A stretch of DNA of 64,000 bases. Origin: Bryobacteraceae bacterium. Its GTDB lineage: Bacteria; Acidobacteriota; Terriglobia; Bryobacterales; Bryobacteraceae. Location of the stretch: NCBI GenBank assembly GCA_026129905.1, contig JAHCHE010000034.1:19855-83854 (forward strand), in the 5' to 3' direction. The notes beneath the pieces are model-generated. The model worked only from the letters and a program-made list of their open reading frames with translations. It was not told the origin of the DNA and did not search any database. Positions 45,849 to 57,284 of the stretch are shown piece after piece (position 1 is the first letter of the stretch; every line of letters starts with the position of its first letter). The position numbers were made by a program, and so were the translations under genes.

Positions 45849-46621
45849 GTGAAGGTCCTGATCCGCCGGACGGTGGCGCGGGAAACCGGCCAAGAGCCGA
45901 CGGATGTGGCCGCGATCTGTTGCGACGACCACGGAAATCGGCTGCTGTTCATCGGCCTTCCGGGCGCCTCCTCCGCCGGCATGGTCTACAAACCCAAGCC
46001 GATGGGCCGCGAACGCTTGCCGGCGGAGATCATGGATCTTTATGTCCGCCTGGACGCTGCGCTGCACGCGGCTGTGCGGCGGGGCGGCGACGCCGCGCAG
46101 GAGGACGATTCCAACGGCTACGCGCTATCCAGGACCCGGCGGCCAGACGCCTTCAGCTCGAGGTCCGCGAGTGGGCGATTCGACACGAACGTCAACTGCT
46201 GCGGGCGCTCGAATTCTCCTCGCTGGCGGAGCACCGCCGGGTGGCCGCCGATGCCTTGGGGTACGCGCGGCAATCCCGTACCCAGATACTGGCGCTGGCG
46301 CGCGCCGCCCGCGACCCGGACGACGAGGTTCGGAACAATGCGACGCGCGCGCTGAGCGTGCTGGCGAGTTCCGGGCTGGCAATCCCGATCCCCACAGACA
46401 CGTTCATCGAGATGCTGAATTCGGGGCGGTGGACCGACCGGAATAAAGCAACCGCGTTGCTTGACGCGTTAACCGTCAGCAGAAACCCGGGCTTGCTGCA
46501 AGCGATACGCTCCCGGGCGATGGCGCTCGGACGAGTAGCGGGGTTGCCGGAGGAGCGGCTGCGAGAACTGGCGTGGAACGGACCCGTGGAAAGCATCGTC
46601 GCAGCGGCGGGCGCGCGCTGA
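45849..46621 (+). pseudogene. HEAT-repeat protein gene with frameshift and missing leader
   Basis: The first frame (GTG at 45849) reads VAAICCDDHGNRLLFIGLPG and LPAEIMDLYVRLDAALHAAV and runs to DDSNGYALS. At about 46128-46130 the next frame takes over with QDPAARRLQLEVREWAIRHE, then HRRVAADALGYARQSRTQIL and DPDDEVRNNATRALSVLASS, typical HEAT helices, up to a stop at 46621. One missing base explains the break, and the joined product would be about 257 residues. Exported relatives have a signal peptide and a longer N-terminus, which is absent, so the gene also looks truncated at its 5' end. It may still be an assembly error at the frameshift. Confidence 0.7.
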
Positions 46622-46673
46622 GGCGACCGGCAAGCGCTTTCGCCGAAGCCGGCCGCCATGCGCGCCCGCGCGG

Positions 46674-49600
46674 TTACTTGACTCCCTGCGTGGCGGTCAG
46701 AACCGTGGTCAAGTCCGCTCCGAGGTCCTTGCCGTCGGTTCCCTTGCCGCGGAACGGGCTGGTTGAGTTTAGACGGTAGTCGCCAGCGGATGGATTTACG
46801 AAACCAACGTTCGAGACGGCAGCGGGGAAGAAATTGTCCGCGGGGTACTTCGCCGAGGCGCCGCCGATGAGCGCATTCTTCTTAAAGGCGTAACCCGGCG
46901 CGAAGGCGGTCAGCGTGGGCGTTCCGGTCGTAGTATTGGTACCAATCACGCCGAGCGAGCCGTGCTGTCCGATGTTGTCCTGGAAGACGAAGCGGACGGC
47001 CGGTTCGGCTTCGAAACCGATAACTGCCGGCCGGTGGCTGGCGCTGGAGACAGGTGTTGTGGCCGATGGTGACATCTTGCGCCCCGGCGGCCAGGTGGAA
47101 CAGGCGCCCGTCGCCGCCCCACACACGTGTGGTCGATATCATAGATCAATTTGTTTGGATGATGGGGATCGCCGGCTAACGTTGGGTCGCACCGGGGACG
47201 GTGGCGACCAGCCGTGGATCGAATGCCGGAAGTGAATTGCAGGATATTGCGACGATAGGTGACGTCCTCGACCACGGCCCAGGTCATGGCGCCTTTCTGA
47301 GTTCTGACGGTGAAGGAGATCGCGAAGCCGTACGGGTCTGCGCCTTTCCAGTTGTTCTCGAAGATGTTGCCGTCCACCAGCACTCGCCGGGCGTTCTTAA
47401 GGTCAAGGTGGTTTCGAACCAGCCATCCTTCGGTCTTCCAGGCTTCGGGCCGCGTGAAGAGATTCCGCTGGATGGTGATGTCGGAGGGGACGAGGCCAGA
47501 GACGGCTGCCGCGGCGGCGCCGAACAACACGGTGTTGCCGGAAGCTTCCAGGTAGTTGTTGACGATGGCGATCGGCCCGGGACCATTCCATCCGGCCAGG
47601 GCCTGGGTCTCCTGGGTCTTGTGCTTGAAATTGGAGATCCAGCAATTCTGCACGACGATGGACGAGCCGTTGAGCGATAGGCCGCGCTTGCCGCCGACCG
47701 TGGCGTCGCCGTGGATATAGAGACGGTCGAGTTCAATGTCGGAGGCCGAATCGGCGGGGTTGGCCGACGTTCCGGAGCCAATGGAAATCAGTTCGTAGCT
47801 ATAGACGCCTGGTTTCGCGAAGACTTCGAGACCGACGAGACGATAGTGATGAGCGCCTTCGGCCGTGGCGATGGCGGGCAGGTCGTCCGGCGCGACGATC
47901 TTCGCCAGCGGGGCGGCCGCGGTAGGGGTAATCCTCTGCCCGGCGGGCGGCACAAGGGAGGCGTTCGCCGTGGTGATTGTGATGTATCCGTTGCCGTCCT
48001 TGGGTTTCAGGACGAAGTTGCCGTTGAACGAGGCGCCGGCGGCGAGGGCAATCGTGTCGCCCGGCTGCGCCTGGTCGATGGCCTGCTGGAGATTGCCGCC
48101 GGCAGCGACGGTGATGGTCTTGGGTACGTATTCGACGCGCCAGGTTCCTTGCTGCCGCCAGCCCGTGCTGGCGCCCCCCTTATCGTCGGCGAAGGAATAG
48201 ATGTTCTTCAGGCCGCCGAACGAACGGTTGAAGACAAGAGAGAGGGATAGCGAGTAGCGGCTGGCGGACCCGTCGCCGGAGGAAGCGCCGACATCAAGCG
48301 TGCACTGGCTGTTGGACAACGTCCCGGGCTGACCCACGACAATGGGTCCGGCCCAGGTGGTTCCCGCATCGTTCTGCAGCCACAGCGCGTTCTCGGCAGA
48401 GCGGTAACGGACTATGCACGCGTTCGTCGACGCGGTGGAGGTGTTGATCAGCGCGTAAATCGTGCGCAGATCGTCAACGCCATTCCCATCGGTGAAGCCG
48501 AACTGGAAGGCCTGCGCCAGGCCCGTTCCGCTGGCCGGGGTAACGGAGTCGGCGGTGGGCGTCTGGTTCAGGCCGGGAGTCCAGGCGCCGAGGATGACCC
48601 AGTCGCTTGCCAGGGCGCCTTCATCGTCGGCCTTGACGTAGATCCGCTTGAGGCCGTAGAAGGAGGGTGTAAAACGCACCGGGACAGTCAATGTCAGGTT
48701 GCTGCCGGACACGGCGGCGGCCGCGGCGGCAAGGTCGATGTTGCACTGCTGGTTGCTCAGCGTACCCGCCGAGCCGAGCTTCAGCGGACCTTTCCAGCCG
48801 ATCCCGTCATTGTCCTGAAGACGGAGTTCGTTGGCCGCCCGGCGATATTCGACGGAACAGGCGTTGGCGAACGCGAGTTGGTCGCTGAAGAGCAGGCGAG
48901 CGACCGAAATATCGGCCGCTCCGTCGGCATCCGAGACGACGAGGTTAAAGGTTTGCACGGCGCCGGAACCGGAGGAGGGTGAAACGCTCTTGGGCTCGGG
49001 CGGCGCGTCGGGCCAGGGAGTCCACGTCCCCTTGAGTTGCCAGTCCGTGGAGAGTCCGTCGAGGTCCTCGGCGTATAGGTAGATGTTTTTCGCGGTCGTG
49101 AAGGCCCGGGCGAAGCTCAACGCAACGTCAAGAGTCAAGACATTGCCGGACACGGTCGCCGCCGACGCGCCGGTATTCACCGTACATTGGCCGTTGGCCA
49201 GCGATCCGGCAGTCCCGACGATTTTCGATTCAATCCAGGAAGAGCCGTCGTTGCCGCGGAGGCTCAGTTGTTTCGAGGATGGATCATACGAGACGTAGCA
49301 TCCGTCGGCGTCTTTGAGCTGCGCATTCAGCAGCAGGCGAACCACCTTCAACTCCGCGGCGCCATCGGGATCCGAAAACACGGCCCGGAAGGTCTGGCTG
49401 GAGCCCTCGCCGGAGGCTGGACTTACCGACTCGGAGACGGGCGGTTTGGGGGAGGGGGTGTTGTCGGGGCCGGTGACGCCCTGCGTCGCCGCCAGAATCG
49501 CTGCAATGTCGGCGCCAATGTCCTTGCCGTCCGTGCCCGCGTTCTTGTAGGGACTCGAGCTTGCGAGGGCAAAGTTGCCGCCGGCGTAGTTGACGAACTG

Positions 49601-52600
49601 GACGTTCGAGACGGCAGCGGGGAAGAAATTGTCCGCGGGGTACTTCGCCGAGGCGCCGCCGATGAGCGCATTCTTCTTAAAGGCGTAACCCGGCGCGAAG
49701 GCGGTCAGCGTGGGCGTTCCGGTCGTAGTATTGGTACCAATCACGCCGAGCGAGCCGTGCTGTCCGATGTTGTCCTGGAAGACGAAGCGGACGGCCGGTT
49801 CGGCTTCGAAGCCGACCAACTGCCGGCCGGTGGCTAGCTGGAGACAGGTGTTGTGGCCGATGGTGACATCTTGCGCCCCGGCGGCCAGGTGGAACAGGCG
49901 CCCGTCGCCGCCCCACCGCGTGTGGTCGATGTCATAGATCAGGTTGTTTTGGATGAGGATGCGCCGGCTAACGTTGGTCGCGCCCGAGGGGACCGTGGTG
50001 GCGACCGTGTCCCGGCCGTGGATCAGAATGCCGGAGGCGGAATTGCGCAGGATATTGCGAACGATGGTGACGTCCTCGACCACGGCCCAGGCCATGGCGC
50101 CTTTCTGAGTTCTGACGGTGAGCCAGATCGCGAAGCCGTACGGGTCCGCGCCCTTCCAGTTGTTCTCGAAGATGTTGCCGTCCACCAGCACTCGCCGGGC
50201 GTTCTTAAGATCGAGCAGGTTTCGAACCAGCCATCCTTCCGTCTTCCAGGCTTCGGGCCGCGTGAAGTGATTCCGCTGGATGGTGATGTCGGAGGGCACG
50301 AGGCCGGAAACAGCGGCCGCGGCGGCGCCGAACATCACGGTGTTGCCGGAAGCTTCCAGGTAGTTGTTGACGATGGCGATCGGTCCTGGACCATTCCATC
50401 CGGCAAGGGCCTGGGTCTCCTGGCTCTTGTGCTTGAAGTCGGAGATCCAACAATTCTGCACAACGATGGACGAGCCGTTGAGCGATAGACCGCGCTTGCC
50501 GCCGACCGTGGCGTCGCCGTGGATGTAGAGACGGTCGAGTTCAATGTCGGAGGCCGAATCGGCGGGGTTGGCCGACGTTCCGGAGCCAATGGAAATCAGT
50601 TCATACGTGTAGACGCCCGGCTTCGCAAGAACTTCGAGGCCAACGAGACGATAGTGATGGGCGCCGGCGGCGGTGGCGATGGCGGGCTGTCCGTCCGGCG
50701 CGACGATCTTCGCCAGCGGGGCGGCCGCGGTAGGGGTAATCCTCTGCCCGGCGGGCGGCACAAGGGAGGCTTTCGCCGTGGTGATTGTGATGTATCCGTT
50801 GCCGACCTTGGGTTTCAAGACGAAGTTGCCGCTGAACGAGGCGCCGGCGGCGAGGGCAATCGTGTCGCCCGGCTGCGCCTGGTCGATGGCCTGCTGGAGA
50901 TTGCCGCCGGCAGCGACGGTGATGGTCTTGGGCTCGGGCGGCAAGTCGGGCCAGGGAGTCCACGTCCCCTTGAGTTTCCAGTCGGAGGAAAGCCCGCCAA
51001 GGTCCTCGGCGTACAGGTAGACACTCTTCGCGCCTTGGAAGGCGCTCGCGAAGCTCAATGCGACGTCAAGAGTCAAGATGTTGCCGGACACGGTCGCCGC
51101 CGACGCGCCGGTATTGACCGTGCACTGGCTGTTGGCTAGCGATCCGGCGGTCCCGACGGTTTTCGATCCAATCCAGGAAGAGCCGTCGTCGCCGCGGAGG
51201 CTCAGTTGTTTCGATGACGGCTCATAAGAGACGTAGCATCCGTCGGCCTCGCTCGGCTGCGCGTTCACCAGCAGGCGAACCCGCTTCAGGTCTGAGGCGC
51301 CATCGGAGTCCGAGAAGACGGCGCGGAACGTCTGGCTGGAGCCCTCACCGGAGGCGGGGCTTACCGAGTCCGCCGACGGCGGCTTAGAGGACGGAGCGTC
51401 GTCGGGGCTGGCGACGCCCTGCGTCGCCGCCAGGACCGCCGCAATGTCGGCGCCAATGTCCTTGCCGTCCGTGCCCGCGTTCTTGTAGGGACTCGAGCTT
51501 GCGAGGGCATAGTTGCCTCCGGCGTAGTTGACAAACTGCACGTCGGAAAACCCTGCCGGGAAGAAGTTGCCGGACGGATAGGAACTCTGCTTGGTCGGCG
51601 CGCCCACCAGCGCATTCCTCAGGAACACCGCGCCGGGGGCGTAATAGTTGAGTGCGGTTGTTCCGGTTCCTTTTCCCGATCCAAATACTCCCGATGGTCC
51701 GTGCGGCGTGATGTTGTTGGCGTAGACGAGCCCGGTCGAAGGCTCGCCGTCGAGCATCATGGCCATCTTCACATTGCTGTTGGCAATCGTGTTGTGGTCA
51801 ATCGTGACGTCCTGCGCCCCGGCCAGAATCTGGAATACGCGGCCGTCGCCGCCCCAGCGCGTGTAATCGATATCCTCGAAAATGTTGTCTTTGATGCGTA
51901 CGCGGCGCAGGATTCCCTGGTAGTTCGAATTGTTGTCCTTGCCGAGAATGTTCACGCCGCTGCTGGCGTGGCGGACGATGTTGCGCACGAAATCCACGTC
52001 CTCCACCACGGCCCAGGGGGCCGTCCCGTTCACCGCGCGGACGGTAAAGACGATCGGGTAGCCGGCCTGCGCCTGGACCCAGACGTAGTCGAACACGTTG
52101 CCTTCAATCGTCACGCGGCGACCCATTTTCAACTCGAGGCTGTTCTTCACCGTCCATGCCTGGCCGGCGTAGCTGGCGTCGTAGCGCGACCACGAAGGCG
52201 GCTTGTAGAAGTAGTTCCGGCGGATGACGATGTCGGACGGAACGACTCCCTGGATGCTGGGGGTAGCCCCGCCGAACAGAATGCCTTCTCCAGCAGCCTC
52301 GATGTGATTGTTGATGATGTCGTAGGGACCGGGACCGTTCCATCCGCTGATGGCTTGCGCTTCCTGCCCGATGCCCTTGAAGTCGGAGAAGTAGCATTCG
52401 TGGATGGAGGTGGCGCCGCTGTTTAGGGTGATGCCGCGTTTGGCGCCGGTTTTCGGATCGCCGTGGAGGTAAACCCGGTCGAACTCAATATTCGAGGCCT
52501 GCTCGGCGACGCTGGAGGCGGTGGTCGATCCAAGCCGGACCAGTTCGTAGGCGTAGTTGTTCGCGCTGTAAATCTCGAGGCCGACGAAGCGGTAGTGGTG

Positions 52601-54958
52601 CGCGCCCGGGTCGGTCCGGATTGCCGCCGTCGTGTCGGTGCCGGTAATTTTAGGAAGAACCGAAGCGTAGGCCGGCGTGATCCGCTTTCCCGCCGGAGGA
52701 ATCTTGCTCAAGTCGGACGTGCGGATGGTGATGTACGCGTCGCCCGTCTTTTTCCGCAGAATGAACTGGCCGCGATAGACGGCGCCGGGCTGGAGCGTAA
52801 TTTCGTCTCCGGCCTGCGCCTGGTCGATCGCCGTCTGCAAGTTGCCGCCCGCGGGAACGTTGATTACGCGCGGTTGCGCGACCGCCTGGAGAGCGCCGGT
52901 TTGAGCGTCCGACGCCTGTGCGTGGTTGGCGGTGGCCGCAACCGCAGTCCGCGCGCCGAACCGCGCCGGGGTCTCCGTCAGATTGATCGTGAGCGCGGGG
53001 CTGGTATTTGCGTCAACGAAGATCGCATGGACGGTCGCCGCCCGGTTCAGCGCCGACGCACGGAGAGAGTAAGTTCCCGGCCGCAGGCCGACGGAAGAGA
53101 ACTTTCCCCGATTATCCGTAATATATACGGAGGCTCCCCCAGGGCCTGAAATGATGATTTCCGCCCCGGCCATCGGATTCTGCGCCGCGTCCAAAGCTAT
53201 CCCGCTGATGCGTCCTTTCGCGCCGATGGCCAGCGCCACTCGCGTCGGCTCGCCGGCATTTAGCGCTACCCCGGCAAGCGTGGCGGCGCCGAGTGAAACG
53301 CCAGATGCGCGGATTTCATAGATGCCGGGTGGAGCATAGAGCGAGAACTCGCCGTTCGCCCCTGCTGCCGTGGAAGCCTTGACCAAGCCGTTGTCGATCG
53401 CCTGCACTACGGCTCCCGACGCTCCTGCGCCGCCGCTCGTGACCTGGCCGGAGAGCGTCGCCCATCCGGCGGCCATCGTTACCGTCATACGCGCGTCGGC
53501 CCCTGCCGGAACGGTGACGTTCACGGTCCTCGAGGGAAGGCCGGGGAGGGCGGCCCTCAGCGCGTGATCGCCCGCCGGAACGTAGTCCAGGCGAAACAGC
53601 CCGGCGGGGCCGGTCGTGAAGTCGGATCCGACCGCCGATACCCGGACGCCGGAGACGGGCAGTCCGTTAAGATCGACAACCTGTCCGACGATTCGACCAG
53701 CGGTGGCCGGCCGCGGATCTCCGGCGACGGCTCGCCACGCGTTGATCCTGCCGTAGCCTCCGTTGGCATCCCATGCTCCGTTAGGAACGAACGAATCGGC
53801 GGATTGCGCGATCCGCTGGACAACGGACTCGTTTGCGACATAGGGCCGGTCCATCAGCGCGAGAATCGCCGCCAGCGCGGCCGTATTGGAGGCGGCGTAG
53901 TTCGGCGCAAGGCCCACGGCGCGGGCGGCGTCAGGCTTGCGCAGCCCGGCTGCGGGCGCGACGACGTCACGTACCAAGGAACTCAGCGCGAATGGACGAG
54001 CGATGTCCAGGCTGCCGTCGGAGACGGAGAGGACATAGTGGGAGGCGGCGGGAAAGGCCGTCGCAGTTCCATCACTGACAGGGCCGGGCGCCACGAGAAC
54101 CGCGTTTCGTTCCCACGCATACCGCGCGGCATCCTGGAGAAGCTGCGAGTAGCCGGCGCCCGTTGCATTCACCAGGATCACGTCGGCTCCGGCGTCGGCG
54201 GCGGCGACAATAGCGTCAGCGACCACGGCGTCGGCGCCTTCGCCGTTGTCATCAAAGACCCGGTAGATCAGCAGTTCGAACGGAAAGCCGCCGGCGCGTC
54301 GAAACGGCGCCGCCAGCGATCTCGCGATAGCAGTCCCATGACCGTTGACGTCCATCCAGGGACAGGCGGCCCGCGGCGAACTTGCCCCCGTGAAGGCCGC
54401 GGAAGCGGCCCAGTCGATCGCCCCGCCAAGTCGCGAATCGGTCGACGACCCAGCCGCGTTTTGAAAGTCAGGGTCGCCACAATCCGCGCCCGTATCGAGG
54501 ATGGCAATGCGGGCGCGCCCCCGGGCGGATGGCCTGTAGGCGAGGTATCCGTCGGGAATCATCCTCCAGGCCTCCACCATCCGGACGCCGTCGGACTCCG
54601 AAGGGGAAGCCGTCGCGGAGACGACGACCCGGCGAATGCGGTTGGGCTCGGCGTAGCGCGCCAGAGGGTGACCGGCGAGCCAGGCTGCGGCCTGGGCAGT
54701 GTCCACGCCCGGCGCGAACTCCACCGAGTAAGCCTTCAGGCGATCGAGATGCCGGTAGGTTGCGGCGGCAGGCATCGACGTGAATACCCCTTCGGGAGAA
54801 GCGCCGGGAACTAGCTGCACGACAAACTGCCGGCTGGCCGTCTCGGCGCCCGTTTCCGCCAGTAGCAACTTCCCGCCCACGATCTGCAGGGGAGACACAA
54901 CGACCAGAACGAGAAGCGCGATTGCGCAGAATGAGGTTACGATCGCTTTCACATACAC
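46674..54958 (-). CDS. giant secreted subtilase-fold / beta-helix repeat protein (frame breaks near 3' end)
   Basis: About 2,760 codons; the first 2,670 are in one frame. Signal peptide (VTSFCAIALLVLVVVSPLQI), I9-like propeptide (43-110), then an S8 domain with AILDTGADCGD (Asp about 153), VNGHGTAIA (His about 204) and AASNTAALAA (Ser about 356). The motif GTS-x-A is altered and the oxyanion Asn is replaced (LVAPGPVSDG). Three carboxypeptidase-regulatory-like domains (415-640) follow. Next come three right-handed beta-helix modules with VPAGGNLQTAIDQAQAGDEI-type openings and HHYRFVGLEIYS, separated by linker domains with SVSPASGEGSSQTFRAVFSD. The third module has several indels at 47010-47262, so the long frame ends at 46946 and the true end is in another frame, at the TAA at 46674. 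ATG at 54958 follows AAGAAGG. Confidence 0.82.
46807..48124. repeat. 1.3-kb repeat, copy in beta-helix module 3
   Basis: Nearly identical to 49602-50932. The offset between the copies drifts from 2795 to 2808, so this copy has a net loss of 13 bp. All the visible indels lie in about 250 bp (47010-47262); outside that stretch the match is close. Confidence 0.88.
49602..50932. repeat. 1.3-kb repeat, copy in beta-helix module 2
   Basis: Intact in-frame copy of the module that recurs at 46807-48124. The boundaries fall inside the coding sequence: ACGTTCGAGACGGC at the low end and GATGGTCTTGGG at the high end. The linker next to it (about 50935-51400) is similarly repeated at about 48930-49430. 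Confidence 0.88.
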
Positions 54959-55433
54959 CTTCTTCGAGATGAATTTCCCGGGGCGCCATCACTGTGAGGC
55001 CACGGGTACCTGGCTCAAGAATCGACAGGCCCGTTCCTGGACTTGAGCGTGCAGATCCGGAGTCGCCAGTTCACGTGGAGGCGGATAAAGCGACGGACAC
55101 CCAGGTTCGAGTGGCCGCCGGACGGGCGCTGAAAAGGGTGTCACTGTGATGCAAAGAGCGGGCGATCAGGTAGTTATGCGATGTGGCCGAGCGTTGGTTC
55201 GCGAGGAAAGGCCTGTGGCAGTAGTGGCGTCGCCTTAACCCCTCCTGGGCTCTCAGGGTCGGAGGTGTAGGACAAGATGCCCGTCCGTGTTCAGTGGATT
55301 TACGAACCGGAACTAAGCGGTTCGCCTGAAGCCTGTAGCCTTCAACCCCACCCGGGTTTCGCCGAAGATTCGCCTGCTGATCATATCGGCCGAAGGTGGT
55401 GTGAATTTGCGGCCGGTGCGTTACAATCTCGGT
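54959..55433. other. 475-bp divergent intergenic region
   Basis: Holds the promoters of the giant repeat gene (minus) and the M2 peptidase (plus). No long frame with family character, no convincing -35/-10 pair with 17-bp spacing and no RNA gene were recognised. In-frame GTG codons before 55434 could lengthen the peptidase by up to 11 residues. Confidence 0.45.
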
Positions 55434-57230
55434 GTGAATCCGGCCCGCGTCTTTATTGCCGCGATGCTGCCGTGCGCCTGGTTGCTGGGGGGATGTTCGA
55501 GCATGGGTTCCCCCGCGAGCCCGAGCGCCCGGAATTTCCTCGACATGTATAACGAGGTCGACCGCGGTCTATACACCGTGGCGGCCGAGGCGAACTGGAA
55601 GGCGGCCACCGACGTCAGCGAACAGCACACCGGCGAACGCATCGGCGCCGATTCGGCGCTCGCCGCGTTTCGAGGCAGCCGCTATGTCATAGAGAATAGC
55701 CGCCGGTATCTGGACGAGTACAAAGAATCGCTCACCGACATCGAGTTCCGCGAGCTGGACAAGATTCTGCTCAACGCGGCCGAATCCCCGGGCACGATCC
55801 CGGACATCGTCCAGAAACGCGTGGCGGCCGAGGCGCGCCTGGGCGCGATTCTCGACGGTTTCACGTTCTGCCTGGAGCGGCGCGGCGAAACCTGCGTCAA
55901 GGCGATCACGCCGAACGAGATCGACCAGGCGCTGCTCCAGTCGCGCGATCTGGCGCAGCGGAAGAAGATCTGGGAGGTGTCGAAGCAGACGGGGCCCGCC
56001 CTGAAGAAGGGACTGGCGGAGCTGCGCGATCTGAGGAACCAGGTGGCGCGGCAGTTGGGATACTCATCGTATTTCCATCTCCAGGTCGCCGACTACGGCA
56101 TGACGGTGGCCGAGATGATGACCCTGATGGAAAAGGCGGTGCGCGACGCGCAGCCGCTGTACGATCAGCTTCACCTTTATGCGCGGCGGGCGCTGGCCAA
56201 GCGCTACAGTCAACCCGTCCCGGACAAGATCCCGGCTCACTGGCTTGGCAACCGTTGGGGCCAGGAGTGGCCGGGATTAGTGGACGCGGTCGACCTGGAC
56301 CCGCTGCTGCGGAGCAGACCGCCGGAGTGGATCGTCAAGCAGGCGGAACGTTTTTACGCGTCATTGGGCATGCCGGCGCTGCCGGAAAGCTTCTGGAGCA
56401 AGTCCGACCTCTATCAACTGCCGCCGGACGTCAAGCGCCGCAAGAACACGCACGCTTCGGCATGGCACATCGATCATGACAAAGACGTGCGGAGCCTGAT
56501 GAGCGTCGTTTCCAACTACCGCTGGTTCGAGACCGCCCATCACGAACTGGGCCATGTCTACTATTACATGGCGTACTCGAACTCGGACGTCCCCCACGTG
56601 CTTCGCGAGGGCGCTAATCGCGCATTTCACGAGGCGCTAGGCGACCTGATCGCGATCGCCGCTCGGCAGGAGCTGTATCTTCGCGAGGTCGGGATCTGGC
56701 CCAAGGACAAGGAACTGGACAGAGACCAGTATTTACTGAGCGAGGCGCTGGATAACGCGCTGGTGTTTCTGCCGTGGTCGGCTGGGGTGATGACGCATTT
56801 CGAGTATGAGCTCTATGAAAAGGAGTTACCCGCCAGCCAGTTCAACCGGAAGTGGTGGGAACTGGTGGAGCAGTATCAGGGCATCGTTCCGCCGGCGCCA
56901 CGCGGGGAGGAGCACTGCGACGCCTGCACCAAAACCCACATCATCGACGACGCCGCGCAATATTACGACTACGCCATCGCATACCTGATCAAGTACCAGT
57001 TGCACGACCACGCCGCGCGCAAGATTCTCCGGCAGGATCCGCGGAACTGCAACTACTACGGCAACGAAGCGGTCGGAGACTGGCTCTGGAGCATCATGCG
57101 TCCCGGGGCGACGCGCGATTGGCGGGTCCTGCTGAAAGAGAAGACGGGGGAGGAGATCAGCTCACGCGCGATGCTGGACTATTTTCGGCCTCTCCATGAC
57201 CTGCTGCGAGCGGAGAACGCCACGAACTGA
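55434..57230 (+). CDS. peptidase M2 (ACE-like dipeptidyl carboxypeptidase), lipoprotein
   Basis: About 598 residues, zinc metallopeptidase of the angiotensin-converting-enzyme family. Leader PARVFIAAMLPCAWLLGGC ends in a lipobox, so it should be anchored in the envelope. FETAHHELGHVYYYMAY (about residue 368) holds the HExxH zinc motif, and the third ligand Glu is in RAFHEALGDLIAIA about 30 residues later. The family removes dipeptides from peptide C-termini. NARRAL-type helices and the WLWSIMRPGATRDW end fit the fold. The start is uncertain: GTG at 55434 gives the cleanest signal, GTG at 55401 is in frame. It is a single-gene unit, ending convergently 54 bp from the glycosyltransferase gene. 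Confidence 0.92.
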   Translation: MNPARVFIAAMLPCAWLLGGCSSMGSPASPSARNFLDMYNEVDRGLYTVAAEANWKAATDVSEQHTGERIGADSALAAFRGSRYVIENSRRYLDEYKESLTDIEFRELDKILLNAAESPGTIPDIVQKRVAAEARLGAILDGFTFCLERRGETCVKAITPNEIDQALLQSRDLAQRKKIWEVSKQTGPALKKGLAELRDLRNQVARQLGYSSYFHLQVADYGMTVAEMMTLMEKAVRDAQPLYDQLHLYARRALAKRYSQPVPDKIPAHWLGNRWGQEWPGLVDAVDLDPLLRSRPPEWIVKQAERFYASLGMPALPESFWSKSDLYQLPPDVKRRKNTHASAWHIDHDKDVRSLMSVVSNYRWFETAHHELGHVYYYMAYSNSDVPHVLREGANRAFHEALGDLIAIAARQELYLREVGIWPKDKELDRDQYLLSEALDNALVFLPWSAGVMTHFEYELYEKELPASQFNRKWWELVEQYQGIVPPAPRGEEHCDACTKTHIIDDAAQYYDYAIAYLIKYQLHDHAARKILRQDPRNCNYYGNEAVGDWLWSIMRPGATRDWRVLLKEKTGEEISSRAMLDYFRPLHDLLRAENATN

Positions 57231-57284
57231 GAAAACCTTCGGGCGGGCGGCCGCTCGCTCCGGGGCCAGGCTGCGGTGAACTCT

